A DNA stretch of 64,000 nucleotides from Agaricus subrufescens (lineage: Eukaryota; Basidiomycota; Agaricomycetes; Agaricales; Agaricaceae): the NCBI GenBank assembly GCA_029945375.1, contig CM057064.1, positions 1,550,001 to 1,614,000 of the forward strand, read 5' to 3'. Under the pieces are notes generated by a model. It did not search any database, was not told the DNA's origin, and was given only the letters and a program-made list of their open reading frames with translations. Positions 35,168-46,854 of this stretch are shown here, one piece after another (position 1 is the first letter of the stretch; the number at the start of each line of letters is the position of its first letter). The translations under genes and the position numbers were made by a program.

Positions 35168-36721
35168 TTTCATCGCCAGTGGTTGCGCCCTGTTTCACCT
35201 GAAGTTACAACTTCCTGTCTTCCGAGCCGATTCTTTTTCACCAAGCACTTTTATTTCTTTGCGGACTATTAGCATACTTTATCTATCCACAGCATAATTA
35301 AGAACGGACTTTGCATGCGATTAATTGCACTCGTCGGATAACTTGAACCATTCAACCATATTCATGACCACGCGCGTGTACCCTTGTTTTTTACTTGTAA
35401 GCATGACTTTACTGAAATGAGACTTTCATTTCGTATATGTTCGTTGAGTCGTTGACCGATGGTCGGTGAATCATTGCCGTATCGACTATTTATCTCAACC
35501 TGATCTCAACACCGTTTAGAAATTTGATCTTAGCCATACGAATATAGTATGCGATTTGAAATTTCAGGACTTTCCGCTTTTATGCCGTCCAAAACCGGAA
35601 ATTATTGGGCCCCGTTGATATGGCACCAGCACGGAGACGGACTTGACCTTTTCCTTCACCCTCGATCTGTTACTTAAAGTGGCTTGGAATTCTTTTACCC
35701 TCGATCTGTTACTTGAAACGGTCTGGAAAGGATACTCCCATTTGACCTTTCCCCTAGGTCGGACCCTTTGAGATAAAGGATCAAAAGTTCACCGTCGGAC
35801 TCCCAGCCTGAGAGGTTGAGTCAGGGTTGAGTGTTGGCGTCAGGAAGTGAAAGTTAGGCATTAAGGACAATGCCATTTGGGACGAAAATCACGAATACGG
35901 CCAGGTCTTCCTTTCGGTGTAACGGTTGCTAGGGACATAGCCTGCTTACGCCGTCACATTGAAGCGGAACAAATGATATTCTGCCACCGGCTGGCATCGT
36001 CGGCGCTCACTGTCCTTTGTTGAAGGGTTATAAGAGTGCCGAATGTGGCCGAGGAAAAGGGAGTAAAATCTGCTTCTGATGTGGCTTGAGAGTCTTTTTT
36101 GGTGAACAAGGTACAGGCATCGCAGACAATGTCAGCATGCCAGGGCCGACTGATTTTTATTACGACTCTTGTTGTACGGGGCTAATGGCTCTAGCCTCTT
36201 GAATGAAGTAAGTTGGAACTTTGACCTAACAGACCGTAATTCAAGTGGATTGACAATCCGCGCTCATGACAATCGGTGGGCGTGATTATTCATATAACAG
36301 AAAAGCATACATACTCAAAGACATATCCAAGGCGCACTAATAGATAGCTATGGCTATTGTGCCTCTATCAGTTGTAAACGTTGGGTTCGGACCCGTTGTT
36401 CGGCTGGGCCGATGGAACTTGTCCAGAAGGAGAAAAGCCATGTATATTTTTGCCCTGGCAAACCAGATTTTGGAGGCGGCGGTTGTTCTCAGTACCACCA
36501 CGACCGAGAGTAAGAAAATAGCCAGGTGTTGATGACTGTCGGTAGAATGGTTGAGTGGCGAAGGATCAGGTTCTGCATACTGATGGTTGATTGGGCGTTA
36601 AGGGAGGGAAAGTCTGCCCGTTGCCGGAATAAATAAATGATTATTAAGTTAACCGGTTGCCCTCACCTCGACCACACCGCCGTTCTTTTCCCTCACCGTT
36701 CTCTTCTTTTTTTTTCTTTTC
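35168..36721. other. Intergenic, 1.55 kb; no gene supported
   Basis: Holds a direct repeat of 39-bp period (35658-35714) and the promoter of the protease gene. A 60-codon ATG frame at 36350-36532 has no recognisable motif. The base composition does not change sharply. Confidence 0.5.
35658..35727 (+). repeat. Imperfect direct repeat, 39-bp period
   Basis: ACCCTCGATCTGTTACTT occurs at 35658-35675 and 35697-35714; the match continues imperfectly to the following CTTGGAA/TCTGGAA. Probably a local duplication. Confidence 0.7.
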
Positions 36722-38983
36722 ATGCAACACCTTCCCCTTCCTCTCCTCCTTCTCGCCCTCTCTGTCAACGCTGTAATCGTCCCCTTCGAAATCCGCGTTT
36801 CGAATGGTACATCACACTCTTCACTGAACCGCAGAACACCCACGTTAGTATCGAACATCGGAAATGCTCAATACGTGAGCAATATCACTCTTGGGGGTGT
36901 GACGGTACCCGTTCTACTCGACACGGGCAGGTATGAGTGTTGATATCGTGTAGCAATGTAAATTTCTTACTGGTTTACAGTTCTGATCTGTGGTCTGCGT
37001 TCCCCACGAGCCAACCTTCGGTTACCGACCTTGGCGAGACTGTATCTCTTAACTATGCCGTCGGCAAAGTATCAGGTTAGTATCCTTTGATACATTAAAT
37101 CCACGTATTGACTGTCATTTAGGTTCAATTGCTGCGACCTCCCTTTCCTTTGGTGGCTTCAACGTCGATAGCCAGGCATTCCGTGTGTTCTCTTCATCTT
37201 CATTCCATCACTAAAGCTAATGCTCACATGGTATTCTAGTTCACGTCACAGACGCCAGTACATTTACATCTGATCTCCAGGCCCAAGGATACTATGGTCT
37301 CATTGGTCTCGGACCAAACACTGGCAGTGCCATCGCCAAGAAAATCCACAAGGATCCAAGGGGCGACACCATGCTCTCACACATTTTCGAAGCCCATAAC
37401 ACAACCGACAACTACATCTCCTTTTTACTCAGCCGCAAAGGCGACCCAAGTGAAACAGGCTTCCAAGGCCAACTTACCATTTCGGAAGTCGTACCTGGAT
37501 TCGAGAATATTACTTCCATGCCGCAGATTGATGTTGACAAAGTGAACCGGCTGTTAAAGGCAGGTACGCTTCCAAATGATTTTTCTTGTCAATAGCATGA
37601 GACGAATGGACTGATGATCATTTTGGTCGGTGATTAGACCAACATTGGCAAATCATGACTGATAAAGACAACGGAATCATTGGTCCCGACGGTCAGCCTC
37701 TCAAAGTTGATTCTATTGTTCCTGGATGCCCAGACGGCCAGCTTGTTGCTGTCATCGACAGTGGGTAAGTGAACACACCTCCAGGTTTTCTGTCGCTCAC
37801 AGACAAGTGTGTTAGATTTACATTTTCTCAAGTTCCCCGCGATGTTTCGGATCAGATTTATGGCCGTGTTAATGGCGCCTACTATGACAGCAGCCAGGAA
37901 TTTTGGATGATTCCTTGCCAACAGACGCTTAACGTCACCTTCAACTTCGGTGGAAAATCCTATCCTGTACATCCCCTTGATACTGTGGATGACAACTTTA
38001 ACCAAGTCGATTCAACTGGCCAAAAAGTTTGCATTGGATCTGTAAGTATCTGTCTGATTGTCCTACAACTATTATCGACGATAGTTTCTAGTTCCAACCT
38101 ATCACATCTGCTTTCTCTATGCTTGGTCACTATGATATGATTCTCGGCATGAGTTTCCGTGAGTCTTTGCTTCCATATGAGAATTCTGTGCTGATCATCT
38201 ACATCAGTCCGCAATGCGTATACACTCCTTAACTTTGGTAATTGGATTGATGTCGCGTCCGGAAAACAGGACCATCCGTTTATTCAACTCGCGTCAATCA
38301 CCAATGCTGACCAAGCTCACGCTGACTTTGTCAAAGTCCGGCTTGGGGGAAAGGATACTACCGGTGACCCTCAATTCCAGCTATTACCTGCGGACCAGAT
38401 GGTACATTCACCTGTTTCGGAAGAGGAGAAAAAGAAAAAGTACCAGGAGATGGTTTTGAGCCGATGGCCGTATATCTTTATCGGATGTCTGGTGTTTGTT
38501 CTCCTGATCACGGGCTATTGTGTCTGGAGATGTTGTTGCAGGAAGGGTAGAAAGCAAGGCAACAGCAAGATTGCGGGGCTATTCAAGCGTAACGGCGGCC
38601 AGAACAGTACTGGGAACAGAACTTTGGAGGAGACGGAAGTCGGATTCAACAACAGTCAGAAAGCGAATCACGAGAATTCGACGTATTACCCGCTATCCGA
38701 TTCGAATAATCTCAGTATGCAGAACCTCAACCGAGCAAACACGAACTACTCACAACACTCCCTTAATCCACCACCATCTTATTCGCAGAATAACCCATAT
38801 TCACAGGAATATCATGATGGAAGTACATACTCGTTACAAGGAAACGCCGCCGGTGGTGGCTCTCATCAATCACCCTATGTTATGAACCCACATGCTATGG
38901 AAAGCACAGCCAGCGTGCACATGCAAAGACAGCCGCACGATCCTCGTGGCGGTTATGGTGGCAACGAGTATGCTTCCCGATGA
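36722..38983 (+). CDS. Membrane-anchored pepsin-like aspartic protease
   Basis: Exons 36722-36930, 36981-37075, 37123-37182, 37240-37563, 37638-37764, 37816-38041, 38092-38158 and 38208-38983 give 627 aa. A signal peptide (MQHLPLPLLLLALSVNA) is followed by the first active site VPVLLDTGSSDLW (Asp67) and the second AVIDSGFTF (Asp270). A TM helix (about 456-477, WPYIFIGCLVFVLLITGY) precedes CRCCCRKGRK-like basic/cysteine-rich sequence (WRCCCRKGRKQ) and a ~150-residue Asn/Ser/Tyr-rich cytosolic tail with PPSY (558-561). The catalytic domain thus faces the cell wall or an organelle lumen, as in yapsins, but with a true TM and tail instead of a GPI anchor. The second motif is DSG rather than DTG, which is tolerated in the family. 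Confidence 0.9.
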
Positions 38984-39613
38984 TAGTCCTTTTATAGCTG
39001 TTCATTTTCCCTCATACTCCTTATTGCTGTTGGTCTCCGGTCAGGCTACGTCCGCCAGTTGCGCCGGCGCATTGTTTCTGGACTATCTACCTGCTTGATT
39101 CCTGCTCTTTTTGGTTTTCCCGTTGTATATATCCTAACATATCGCATACCCGCTCTCTGGCTATAGACGATTTGCTGGGAATTGAGTTGATGACTCTAGT
39201 TAATAATACAGACTGCGAGTTAATAGACCTAAAGCCTTTGTATAACGGGCCTGATCCCAAGAGACTCCTGTGATTGAATGGATCCGAGGAGGAATGTCAG
39301 AGTTTTATTTAAGGTGGCACCCACTAGGCTTGCGATGTTCACGCCTTGCGTTAAACGTTAATAGAAGAGCCAACAAGACTTTAGATATCCCCTTCCAAAA
39401 GGCATAACATTTCTGACTACCAGGCTCATGTATAATACAATTAATTTAACATTAAGCAATTCGATGCGGAAATTAAGCAATGCAGGGATGCCTAGGCCGG
39501 TGAAAGACGACATGCTACTGTATGTGCCTTAAAGGCTCGTCATATGAAATTCCTCTGAGTAGAAAAAAAGCAGCTGAAAGAACCCAAACAAAAAAAGAAA
39601 ATAGACAGCAGAT
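38984..39613. other. Intergenic 3' region between convergent genes
   Basis: About 630 AT-rich bases between the protease and heme oxygenase genes, with A-runs near 39565-39600. No gene recognised. Confidence 0.5.
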
Positions 39614-40734
39614 TTAAAGGAAGCTCGACAAGCGACGGACGACGGCAATCAGTTTCTGGTAGCCTCTGTCACCAGTGAAACCTCCGACAACTAGGATAAA
39701 ATGTGCGAGACAAGCTGGTGAAAGGAGCTCTATCAGTATGTAACTTTCAGGGTTGGATTGGATTCAAGCGTACCTGCAGCAATGAATGCTACGACGGAAG
39801 CGACTGAGTATGTCTGCTCGAGACTCGACTCGGGAGTCTTGTAAGATGATTCGAGAGTGAGGTTCTCTGCGTTGTCGCTGTTCGCATTCTCGGCGGCGGT
39901 TCGTGCTTCCATGGCGTCGAATAGTCCAATATTAAGGTCGTAGGCAAGCAGGGCTTCGTTGACAACGGCAGCTGATGATGATCGTGATGCGATCAATATA
40001 TTACGTCATTTCATTCATGGGACGGAAAACATACCCTTTGTTTCTTCACTCTTTGACTTGTTCATACCATCTCTGAACCATTCCTTGATCGTCTTCATAT
40101 CACCTTGCGTAGCTTTCTTCGAACCTCCCAATTTTTTGAAAGCATAAAATTCAGTACCAAGTCCACTCGATTCGTCCAAATCGTATGCCTTGGCAATAGT
40201 TCTTCGGATGAACTGGCCTCCGCTCAAGTCACCCAGATAACGAGCGTAAGAGTGCGCCAACAGGGGTGTAGGATCAGGGGAGTCAGATAAGAATTGAATT
40301 CTGTCCACGTATGACCGGAGCTGGTCCGGTGGATTTGACATGAGCGACGTATGTAAGGGGTGTGATTGCCAATTTGAGGCCGGAACTTGCAGCAAGTACG
40401 AAATATCTGACTCCAAGGGTGCGGCACGTCCTAGAAGAGTCGGGTTGTAAGTCGGTTCAAGGGCTGCGTGAGTCGAATGGCGTTCTAGTTGGCGTTCCAG
40501 TGTACTGCAATGCTCCAGTTAAGCCATCCCGTCCAGAAAAGTGTGGAGAAGGACTGACTCGTATACATGCCACAGCATCATCAAGAATTGGATGTACTGG
40601 TCTTTTGGCAGTTGCCCACTGAGCAAACCTTTCGCTCCGAAGCTACTATTTGCACGATCATGCGCCTCTTTCGTTGCTTCACGGAGAAGAGTTGCCAAAG
40701 GCTGGCTTAAATCAAGGTTGAGCGCGGTAGCCAT
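39614..40734 (-). CDS. Heme oxygenase
   Basis: Exons 40559-40734, 40035-40504, 39774-39971 and 39614-39714 give 314 aa. TLLREATKEAHDRANSS places the proximal heme ligand at His25, the same number as in human HO-1. The distal-helix signature ARYLGDLSGGQFIRR is intact. The C-terminal segment (SVASVVAFIAAACLAHFILVV) is a membrane anchor. The enzyme opens heme to biliverdin, CO and iron, most likely on the ER face, for iron recycling; fungal biliverdin may also serve phytochrome. A short basic sequence follows the anchor. Exon phases close exactly. Confidence 0.92.
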
Positions 40735-42981
40735 GTCCAGGAACGACGAGAGTCGTGATGGGGGGTGGTTCAGAGAAGGGAGTTAAAAGAAAAGGAGGAA
40801 ACGGGCGAGGTGCGAAATATAAACCCAGAATGGCCTTGAGCACGTCCATTTTTGGGTTCAGCCGAGTGCGCAGCGTAACGACGTGCTGTGTGGGTCACGT
40901 ATAATGGCGTACATAATAGCAATATGCCAATAAAATGATTGTGGCCGCCATTGTACAGCCCAGTCTGTCGGTTATCCGGACCTTCCACCAGAAACTGATG
41001 CCTGTGTTGTTTTTGCTCGCCAAGGAAGAAAGAGTAGAGCCTGGCCCGGGTATTCTTCCCCCACGAACAAACAGCTTGACCGGATGGCCTGACAGTTCTT
41101 TCGGCCATCAACCACAGCTTTATTTTTCTTCCAAATACCCCAATAACGGTCCCAAGCATCCAAATACAGCGACTCAAAAAAGTATTTCGAAAACGCAAAT
41201 ACTGCAGAACCACCTGATGGTGCGAGACTTGCTCCCTATTGCGCAAGTGCATCATAATCGGCTAGCACAGTTAAGCTGCCTTAGTAAACAGTACAGAGCT
41301 GTCGACTGCGTGTCTGTAGGCTGTGGCCTGCCGAGATCGTTCCTCGGAGCTTATTCTCTCGACGGCCCGCAAGTCAAAATTCGGGTACCGACCAGCCAGC
41401 GAGATAACCATGATAATCAAAATTAGGAGATTCTGCCTTCCATCGGTGCTTAAATTAGCTAAACCGAGGCAGGTAGCTCGATGCGGTTGCAAATGTCAAG
41501 GACCCCCCTGGAGTGAGTCTGGGGGATTCTCGGCCCCTGGGACAATGGGGTCGGTAAAGAACATGCGGGGAATGAGCACGGCCAGAGGTGACGGGGAAAT
41601 TGTGAGGACCTAACCCTAACGGCTTTACTCTGGTATGTGGTATTGCTCAGTTCCCACACCGCTAGCCGCCCAAGATTTGAAATGTCTACAGCTCTGCTGC
41701 TCACCCCTGGCCACCTCCGATTCCAGTTAGCCTCACCGCAAGTACTTGCGACCAGCTGCCTGCAATAGGAGCGTTGAATAGCATCACATTCATTGCACCT
41801 ACGCTGCTGAAGGAGAGACAATTGCTCTATGATTCTTCACTACCTCCGCCGGGAATGCCGATAGACAGTTCCTTTCGCGGGCCTCTTGAGATCTTGGCAA
41901 ATTTTGTAGGGATGTCGATACCTTGCTATGATCCTTGAAATAAAGTTATCCGAAATCCAGTGATCCTTACAAGAAGTCATCCGTTCGTCGTTCCGATTCC
42001 GTCTCTCCCAACAACGCGTCGGTCTGGTTTTGCAATTGTCCCCTTTGCTGGCGCGACCCGACCGGCCCTCATTCCAAACTTATTTCATACGGTCTTCGGG
42101 CCTCCACAGACCGAAATTCCTCCCACTCCTCAATATTTTCATTCCTCGACCGGAAACCCGCGTGCTGAACGGAACCTAATCTCAATCTGGTTATTTCAGA
42201 TTATCTGATAATCACAATCTGCTCCGCATACTCCGTTTATATTATGCGAGAGGCTCTACCCTATCGTGTGACAAAATTCCGCAGTCGTCATAGGGTGTCA
42301 TGATATCGCCTTCTTCTGTTCCATTCACAACAGCAACTTCGTTGATAATATAAACCCTCCACAGATTCCGGTGTGAATTGTTCGAAGCACAACCACCAAA
42401 AACCCGCTAGATATTTTAAACGAGGTCTAGCCCTAGTAAAGTAGAGACATCCGAGGATATCATCACCACGCATAAAAAAAACCCGCGCGCAAGCACATGG
42501 GCGGCTTCTAAAAATACACACAGGTTTTTTGTTGAATCAAGGACTGTTGATTGAACGTTGGAATGACCCCTGCCTGAAGTAGTTCATTTTCACCAGACCC
42601 AACGCGGTAGCATCATTTCTAGAAGCCTCTACCTCTGAGTTAGACAGGCGATTTGATTTTTGTGCTGGTTGTGAATTAATATACAGATACAGAAGTCATG
42701 GCCGAGATTAAGGGAACAGATGAAGGTACAATTAAAAAGAGTTGCGTGGCATGGAAATGGATTGTTATACGAAAAAATTCGTTTGGCATCCGGTGAGAAC
42801 GCGAACCCGGATGTTTCAAGCGTTTAGAGCAGAAGACGAACTGTACGACATGTAAATCAAAAAATAAAAACAAGAAAGGAAAAAGAGATAGATGGAGAGA
42901 GAGAAGAAAATCTTGCAAAACTGTAATCATGAAATCATCAATCATTGTGTTTGAATTTATCAAGTCTTTAGTCGAGTTTCC
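40735..42981. other. Intergenic, 2.2 kb; no gene supported
   Basis: The largest gene-free stretch in the window. Frames of 80-160 codons on both strands lack motifs and good splice structure. CCTAACCCTAAC at 41609-41620 resembles two telomere-type units. The first ~200 bases are the heme oxygenase promoter. Confidence 0.5.
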
Positions 42982-44713
42982 TTAGGTAGTTCTCGAGGTG
43001 AGCCACTAAAACTCACTTTCAGATCCACGGACTATCAGTGAGACCAGGAATAAAAAACGTACGTTATCGTCCACCCCTTTATTCGGCATGTCCACGGTGT
43101 CAGCTGGAAGAGATGGACTCAATGACCTCGACCTTCGTTTGGGATCCGCGTGACTGAACTTCGGCAACTCAGTTTCATTGACATTACCACTTTTATCCTC
43201 GTCCTGGACTTCCTCCGTTTCCTCTCCTTGATCGGTGCTCAAGTCTTTCTCCCCCGAGTTCTCCGCACGTTTGCCACCAATCAACACGCCGCCACCAATC
43301 ACACGCCAAGTGATCGGGAAGAAGTCCTTCCTTCTCTCCTTATTGTCTTCAGACTCAGCGGTGTCGACTCGTGGTTTGTCATTATCCGTATCTGCAGTAG
43401 TTTTGAATGCCTCGACGAAGGGCGCCTGTAGATAACTGTCACTCTTCCGGCGCGGTCTGGTGCTCTGCGAGGGGCTTAGAGTCGTAGGAGGTGGAGGCGG
43501 AACTTCTGCGCCATGGATGCTAAAAGTTCAAAGTCATCGGTTATATGGACGGTGACTTGCACAAAGTTTGTGTGATGACTCACAACGTGCAGCGATCACC
43601 ATTGGGACATCCGTTTTCTACGGTATAAAATTTACAGGGTTTAGCTAAAATGAAATTAGCCAACTGAAGCGACCACCATCCGATAAAATAACGTACTCTT
43701 GTATTTAGCAGTCTTGCGCGAAATAGATCGGATAGTATTGCGACGAGCATCCCTCGTCCTGGTTCCCCCTGCTCCAGGCCACTGTTCCTGGTGTGGCATC
43801 CTGCCAATATCCCAACCTGAAGATTCATGTGTCACATATCCAGATCTGTGTCTGTAAGCTTCCTCGAATGCCGTAGGTTCTCTATCTTCAACATGAACCA
43901 GTGATTGGTGTTGGATATGTTGATGTTCTACAAACTGAGGGTCCTCAGTGAAGACGATGTCACTGGGGTGATTTACTTGAATTACATTTGGGTTCACCGT
44001 CCCATCACGATCGTTTTCCTCGCTCCCCTCATTCCTCGCAGAACTGAGGGTTCCGATCCCAGAAACAAAGTCAAGGTGAGGCGGATCTACTTGTGGACTA
44101 GCCATGGGCATTGGGGCCGGGTAAGGTTGGGATTTAACCTCCGGTGATTGGATATGGGTGGGGATGTCAGGACTTGCAAGAGGAAAGGAGCCTGGATGGC
44201 CTTGATACAGAGTAGCTGGCGCCCAGGTATGATAGTAATATGATGGGTGTATGGGGTAGGGATTCACATAACTGCATGCGCCGGGATATGATGACGCTGA
44301 ACCCTAATCAGCATGTCGTTGAGACTGAATAGCATAGCGGAGGCTTACTATGAGATACAGGTGATATTGCACTGATGTCTGATATATCGAGATAAATCTC
44401 ATCGATAATAAACTAGGCATTGACGGATACACTCACCATGTCCACATCCAGGCCCCTGCAACCCTTGCATCGAAAGAGGAGTAGTCAAGTTTGGTACGAC
44501 CGATACGTGAGCGAAATTACACTCTTCTGCAGTGTTTGTACATAGTCCAAACTGGAAATATTTACAAGGTTTCGCTAAGAAAATCGTCAGTAAAATGGTT
44601 AACCCACATAGTTGTAATGTTTCAAAAGGCCAATGAAAGAAGAAAAAACGAGCATTTAACAACTCACTGTGGCGCTTCTTCAACGGAGGAAACTTCTTCG
44701 TTTTGGTAGACAT
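42982..44713 (-). CDS. Two-finger CCCH zinc-finger protein
   Basis: Exons 44668-44713, 44437-44574, 44349-44378, 43697-44296, 43584-43644, 43063-43519 and 42982-43005 give 451 aa. Finger 1 is TKPCKYFQFGLCTNTAEECN followed by FAH (C-x7-C-x6-C-x3-H); finger 2 is TKPCKFYTVENGCPNGDRCT followed by FIH (C-x8-C-x5-C-x3-H), about 230 residues later. Both are preceded by the same TKPCK lead and by a phase-1 intron. Such fingers usually bind single-stranded RNA. The linker is Pro/Tyr/His-rich, and the C-terminus is acidic with an Arg/Ser patch (KRRSRSLSPS). The 30-nt exon and the following acceptor have an alternative pairing that also keeps the frame; the last 24-nt exon is chosen because the nearer acceptor would make a 31-nt intron. 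Confidence 0.8.
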
Positions 44714-45252
44714 GCCGTGTATGAAGGAAGGAGAGGAATATATGCTTAAAGCCAGGGTGGAAAGTAGGCGAAGCCGAAGAGGGAAAAAAAGTTCGGGGGG
44801 CGCAGGCTAAGCTTATGAGGTGAGGGCTCAAATGTCCAACAATAAGAAGATTCCAGAGGAAGAGAAAGACCGAATGCCGAATGATAACTGAACCGAAACT
44901 GCACCCTATATTAAGCTTTTTTCAATAGATAGGGAAATTAAAGGGCGCAAAATCGGAATGCCGTGTATGATTGCACCGTCCAAAAGGGAATCAAAGAAAA
45001 TAAGCGAAAAATGGGGCCTTGAAAAAAAATATGAGGTTTGATCGATGTTGTAGGCTGGTCCGGGTTTTGTGCTCTGTGAAGTGTGTGTCTTGTTCTAATT
45101 TGTGGATCGAAAATGGAGAGGAATATTTAGACGCGTCAGACTGATCGAAAGTAGGGGCCTGTTTTGATTGTTTGAACCGGAATCCGTGCAACTTTTACGC
45201 CTGATATAAAAACGATGAGAGACAAAAAAATAAAGGGTCGTATAGAAAAACT
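44714..45252. other. Intergenic; promoter of CCCH gene
   Basis: About 540 bases, A-rich on the + strand near 45000-45030 and 45220. No gene recognised. Confidence 0.45.
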
Positions 45253-45633
45253 TCACAATTGATTCAATATTACACCAACGAAACCGGCGGAACCATGAAA
45301 TAATAGTGACGGGATGAACCTATGAAGCGCCCCAAGTTCAGCGCCGTATTTGCAAGCAGAATACGTATGTTGGCGGGAGAGCAATGAACCTACCAAAATT
45401 CCAGTACCAAAACACCGTATAGATCCCACCGAACACCAGACGGTACCAGAGTAAGAGAGATAGAGGTCCGTGAGGACCGAACTGTAAAGCGCGGCTACAG
45501 GGTGAAGTAATCCCGTGACAGCGGTAGGCCAAACTCCAAGTTTGTCTATTTGCAGGGATAGATGGAACACTTTGAAAGACAATAAGCCGGCCACGAGCCC
45601 TAAACAATAAGAAACGGAAGTCGCGGTCGCCAC
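45253..45633 (-). CDS. Possible small membrane protein, unassigned
   Basis: A single ATG frame of 126 aa with hydrophobic stretches (SYCLGLVAGLLSFKVFHLSL; TAVTGLLHPVAALYSSVL; a hydrophobic end SLLFHGSAGFVGVIL). No family recognised. A second frame in the same region also has a hydrophobic run (LLLWYRLVFGGIYTVFWYW) and a GTAGGT donor, so a spliced form is possible. I cannot choose; coding is uncertain. Confidence 0.3.
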   Translation of the reverse strand: MATATSVSYCLGLVAGLLSFKVFHLSLQIDKLGVWPTAVTGLLHPVAALYSSVLTDLYLSYSGTVWCSVGSIRCFGTGILVGSLLSRQHTYSACKYGAELGALHRFIPSLLFHGSAGFVGVILNQL

Positions 45634-46854
45634 TATTAAATAACCAGATGGGGAAGGAAGGTATGCGATTTGGATTGAACCCTCACACTGTCTCTCACCA
45701 CAGCACCATACATGGTCAGTGGGCCACAGGTAGAAGTAGGGTCACAATTCATATGTCCGGGGGTGGCTTCTACATTTTCAGAGCGATCCTGGTTACTGGT
45801 GCGGGGAGATCAAGTTGATGAACGATGGAAGCTTGGAGCCCTGTACTGTTTGTGGTCCACCCTGAAATAAATATCGAGTTCCCCAAAATTTTTAGTGAAA
45901 TGAGGTCCCATAAGTCCACCCTACGAAACTTTCGGTGGTGTGAGGTCCAGCAATGTCGACAATAGGATCTTGATAAAAGTCAATACCAAAAGCGAAGAAT
46001 ATGACCAGATCGCGACCAACATAACCAAATGCGGATACGAATTACTCGTACCTGAAAGTCTTATTGTTCTCTTTCCAAGCGGTTCCCAGTCCATACATAT
46101 ATAGGCATGAAGAGCCTGGATTTAGCTTGATTTTGTTATAACCCTGAAGATTGAGAATGGAAGTCTAAGTTAGTAACATCATATAAAGATGAGGGAAGCT
46201 TCTTTGTCGCGTACGACATCACGATGTTGACACGAACACGAACACGGCCGGGCTGGCTGAGGAAGGCGACATGCTACATGTTCATACCCTCGGTCGACTT
46301 GAAATGGTTCCTGGCGGTCAAGTGATATCACAAGAATTACAGCATGCCACAGCGTTGCATTTCCTCCGTCATCTGGCAAGGTCAACTCGTATCGTCCCCC
46401 TAGCTGGCCTGACTGCGTCGTATTGGAGACAATGGAACTCACGAGTTGCTCTGTCCGTTTGTGGGTTCCTTATCGGGGGGCAATACCAACTTAGGTTTCA
46501 CCTTCCCTCTGGCTGCGATTTGGACACGAATGCCACTCTAAAGGCGGCTCGGATGTGACAGTAATGATTGCGATAGGATTGTGCTCCAAGCCTCGTGTAC
46601 GAGATACAATTCTGAGGAAACATGTGAATGAGCAACAGTTGCGAAGCTGATGCACCAATCACCTGAACCTTTACGTCACTTGAGTTGTACACATGTATGT
46701 CAAAGCATAATCCAGCCGTTTGTACTCTGGATTAGAGGTATACGTATTACAAACGACAAGCGACAAACGACAAGCAACGAGATAGGATACAATACTAAAA
46801 TTGCAATGGCGATATACCAATGTGAGAGGAGCATCAAGAAGGGGCATTAAATTT
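45634..46854. other. Intergenic, 1.2 kb; no gene supported
   Basis: Only short frames without motifs. A 14-bp unit is repeated twice at 46751-46778 near the 3' end of the RING gene. Confidence 0.5.
46751..46778 (+). repeat. 14-bp tandem repeat, two copies
   Basis: AAACGACAAGCGAC and AAACGACAAGCAAC differ at one base; each half is itself a ~7-bp repeat. Simple local duplication. Confidence 0.8.

Noticed and set aside
40770..41426. Overlapping 161- and 163-codon frames on opposite strands
   Set aside because: Neither has a recognisable domain, and the minus-strand frame overlaps the heme oxygenase promoter. Mutual antisense openness suggests chance.
43006..43062. CCCH gene ending through the nearer acceptor at about 43032
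   Set aside because: That would make a 31-nt intron, shorter than any other here; the 57-nt alternative ending at 43006 was used.
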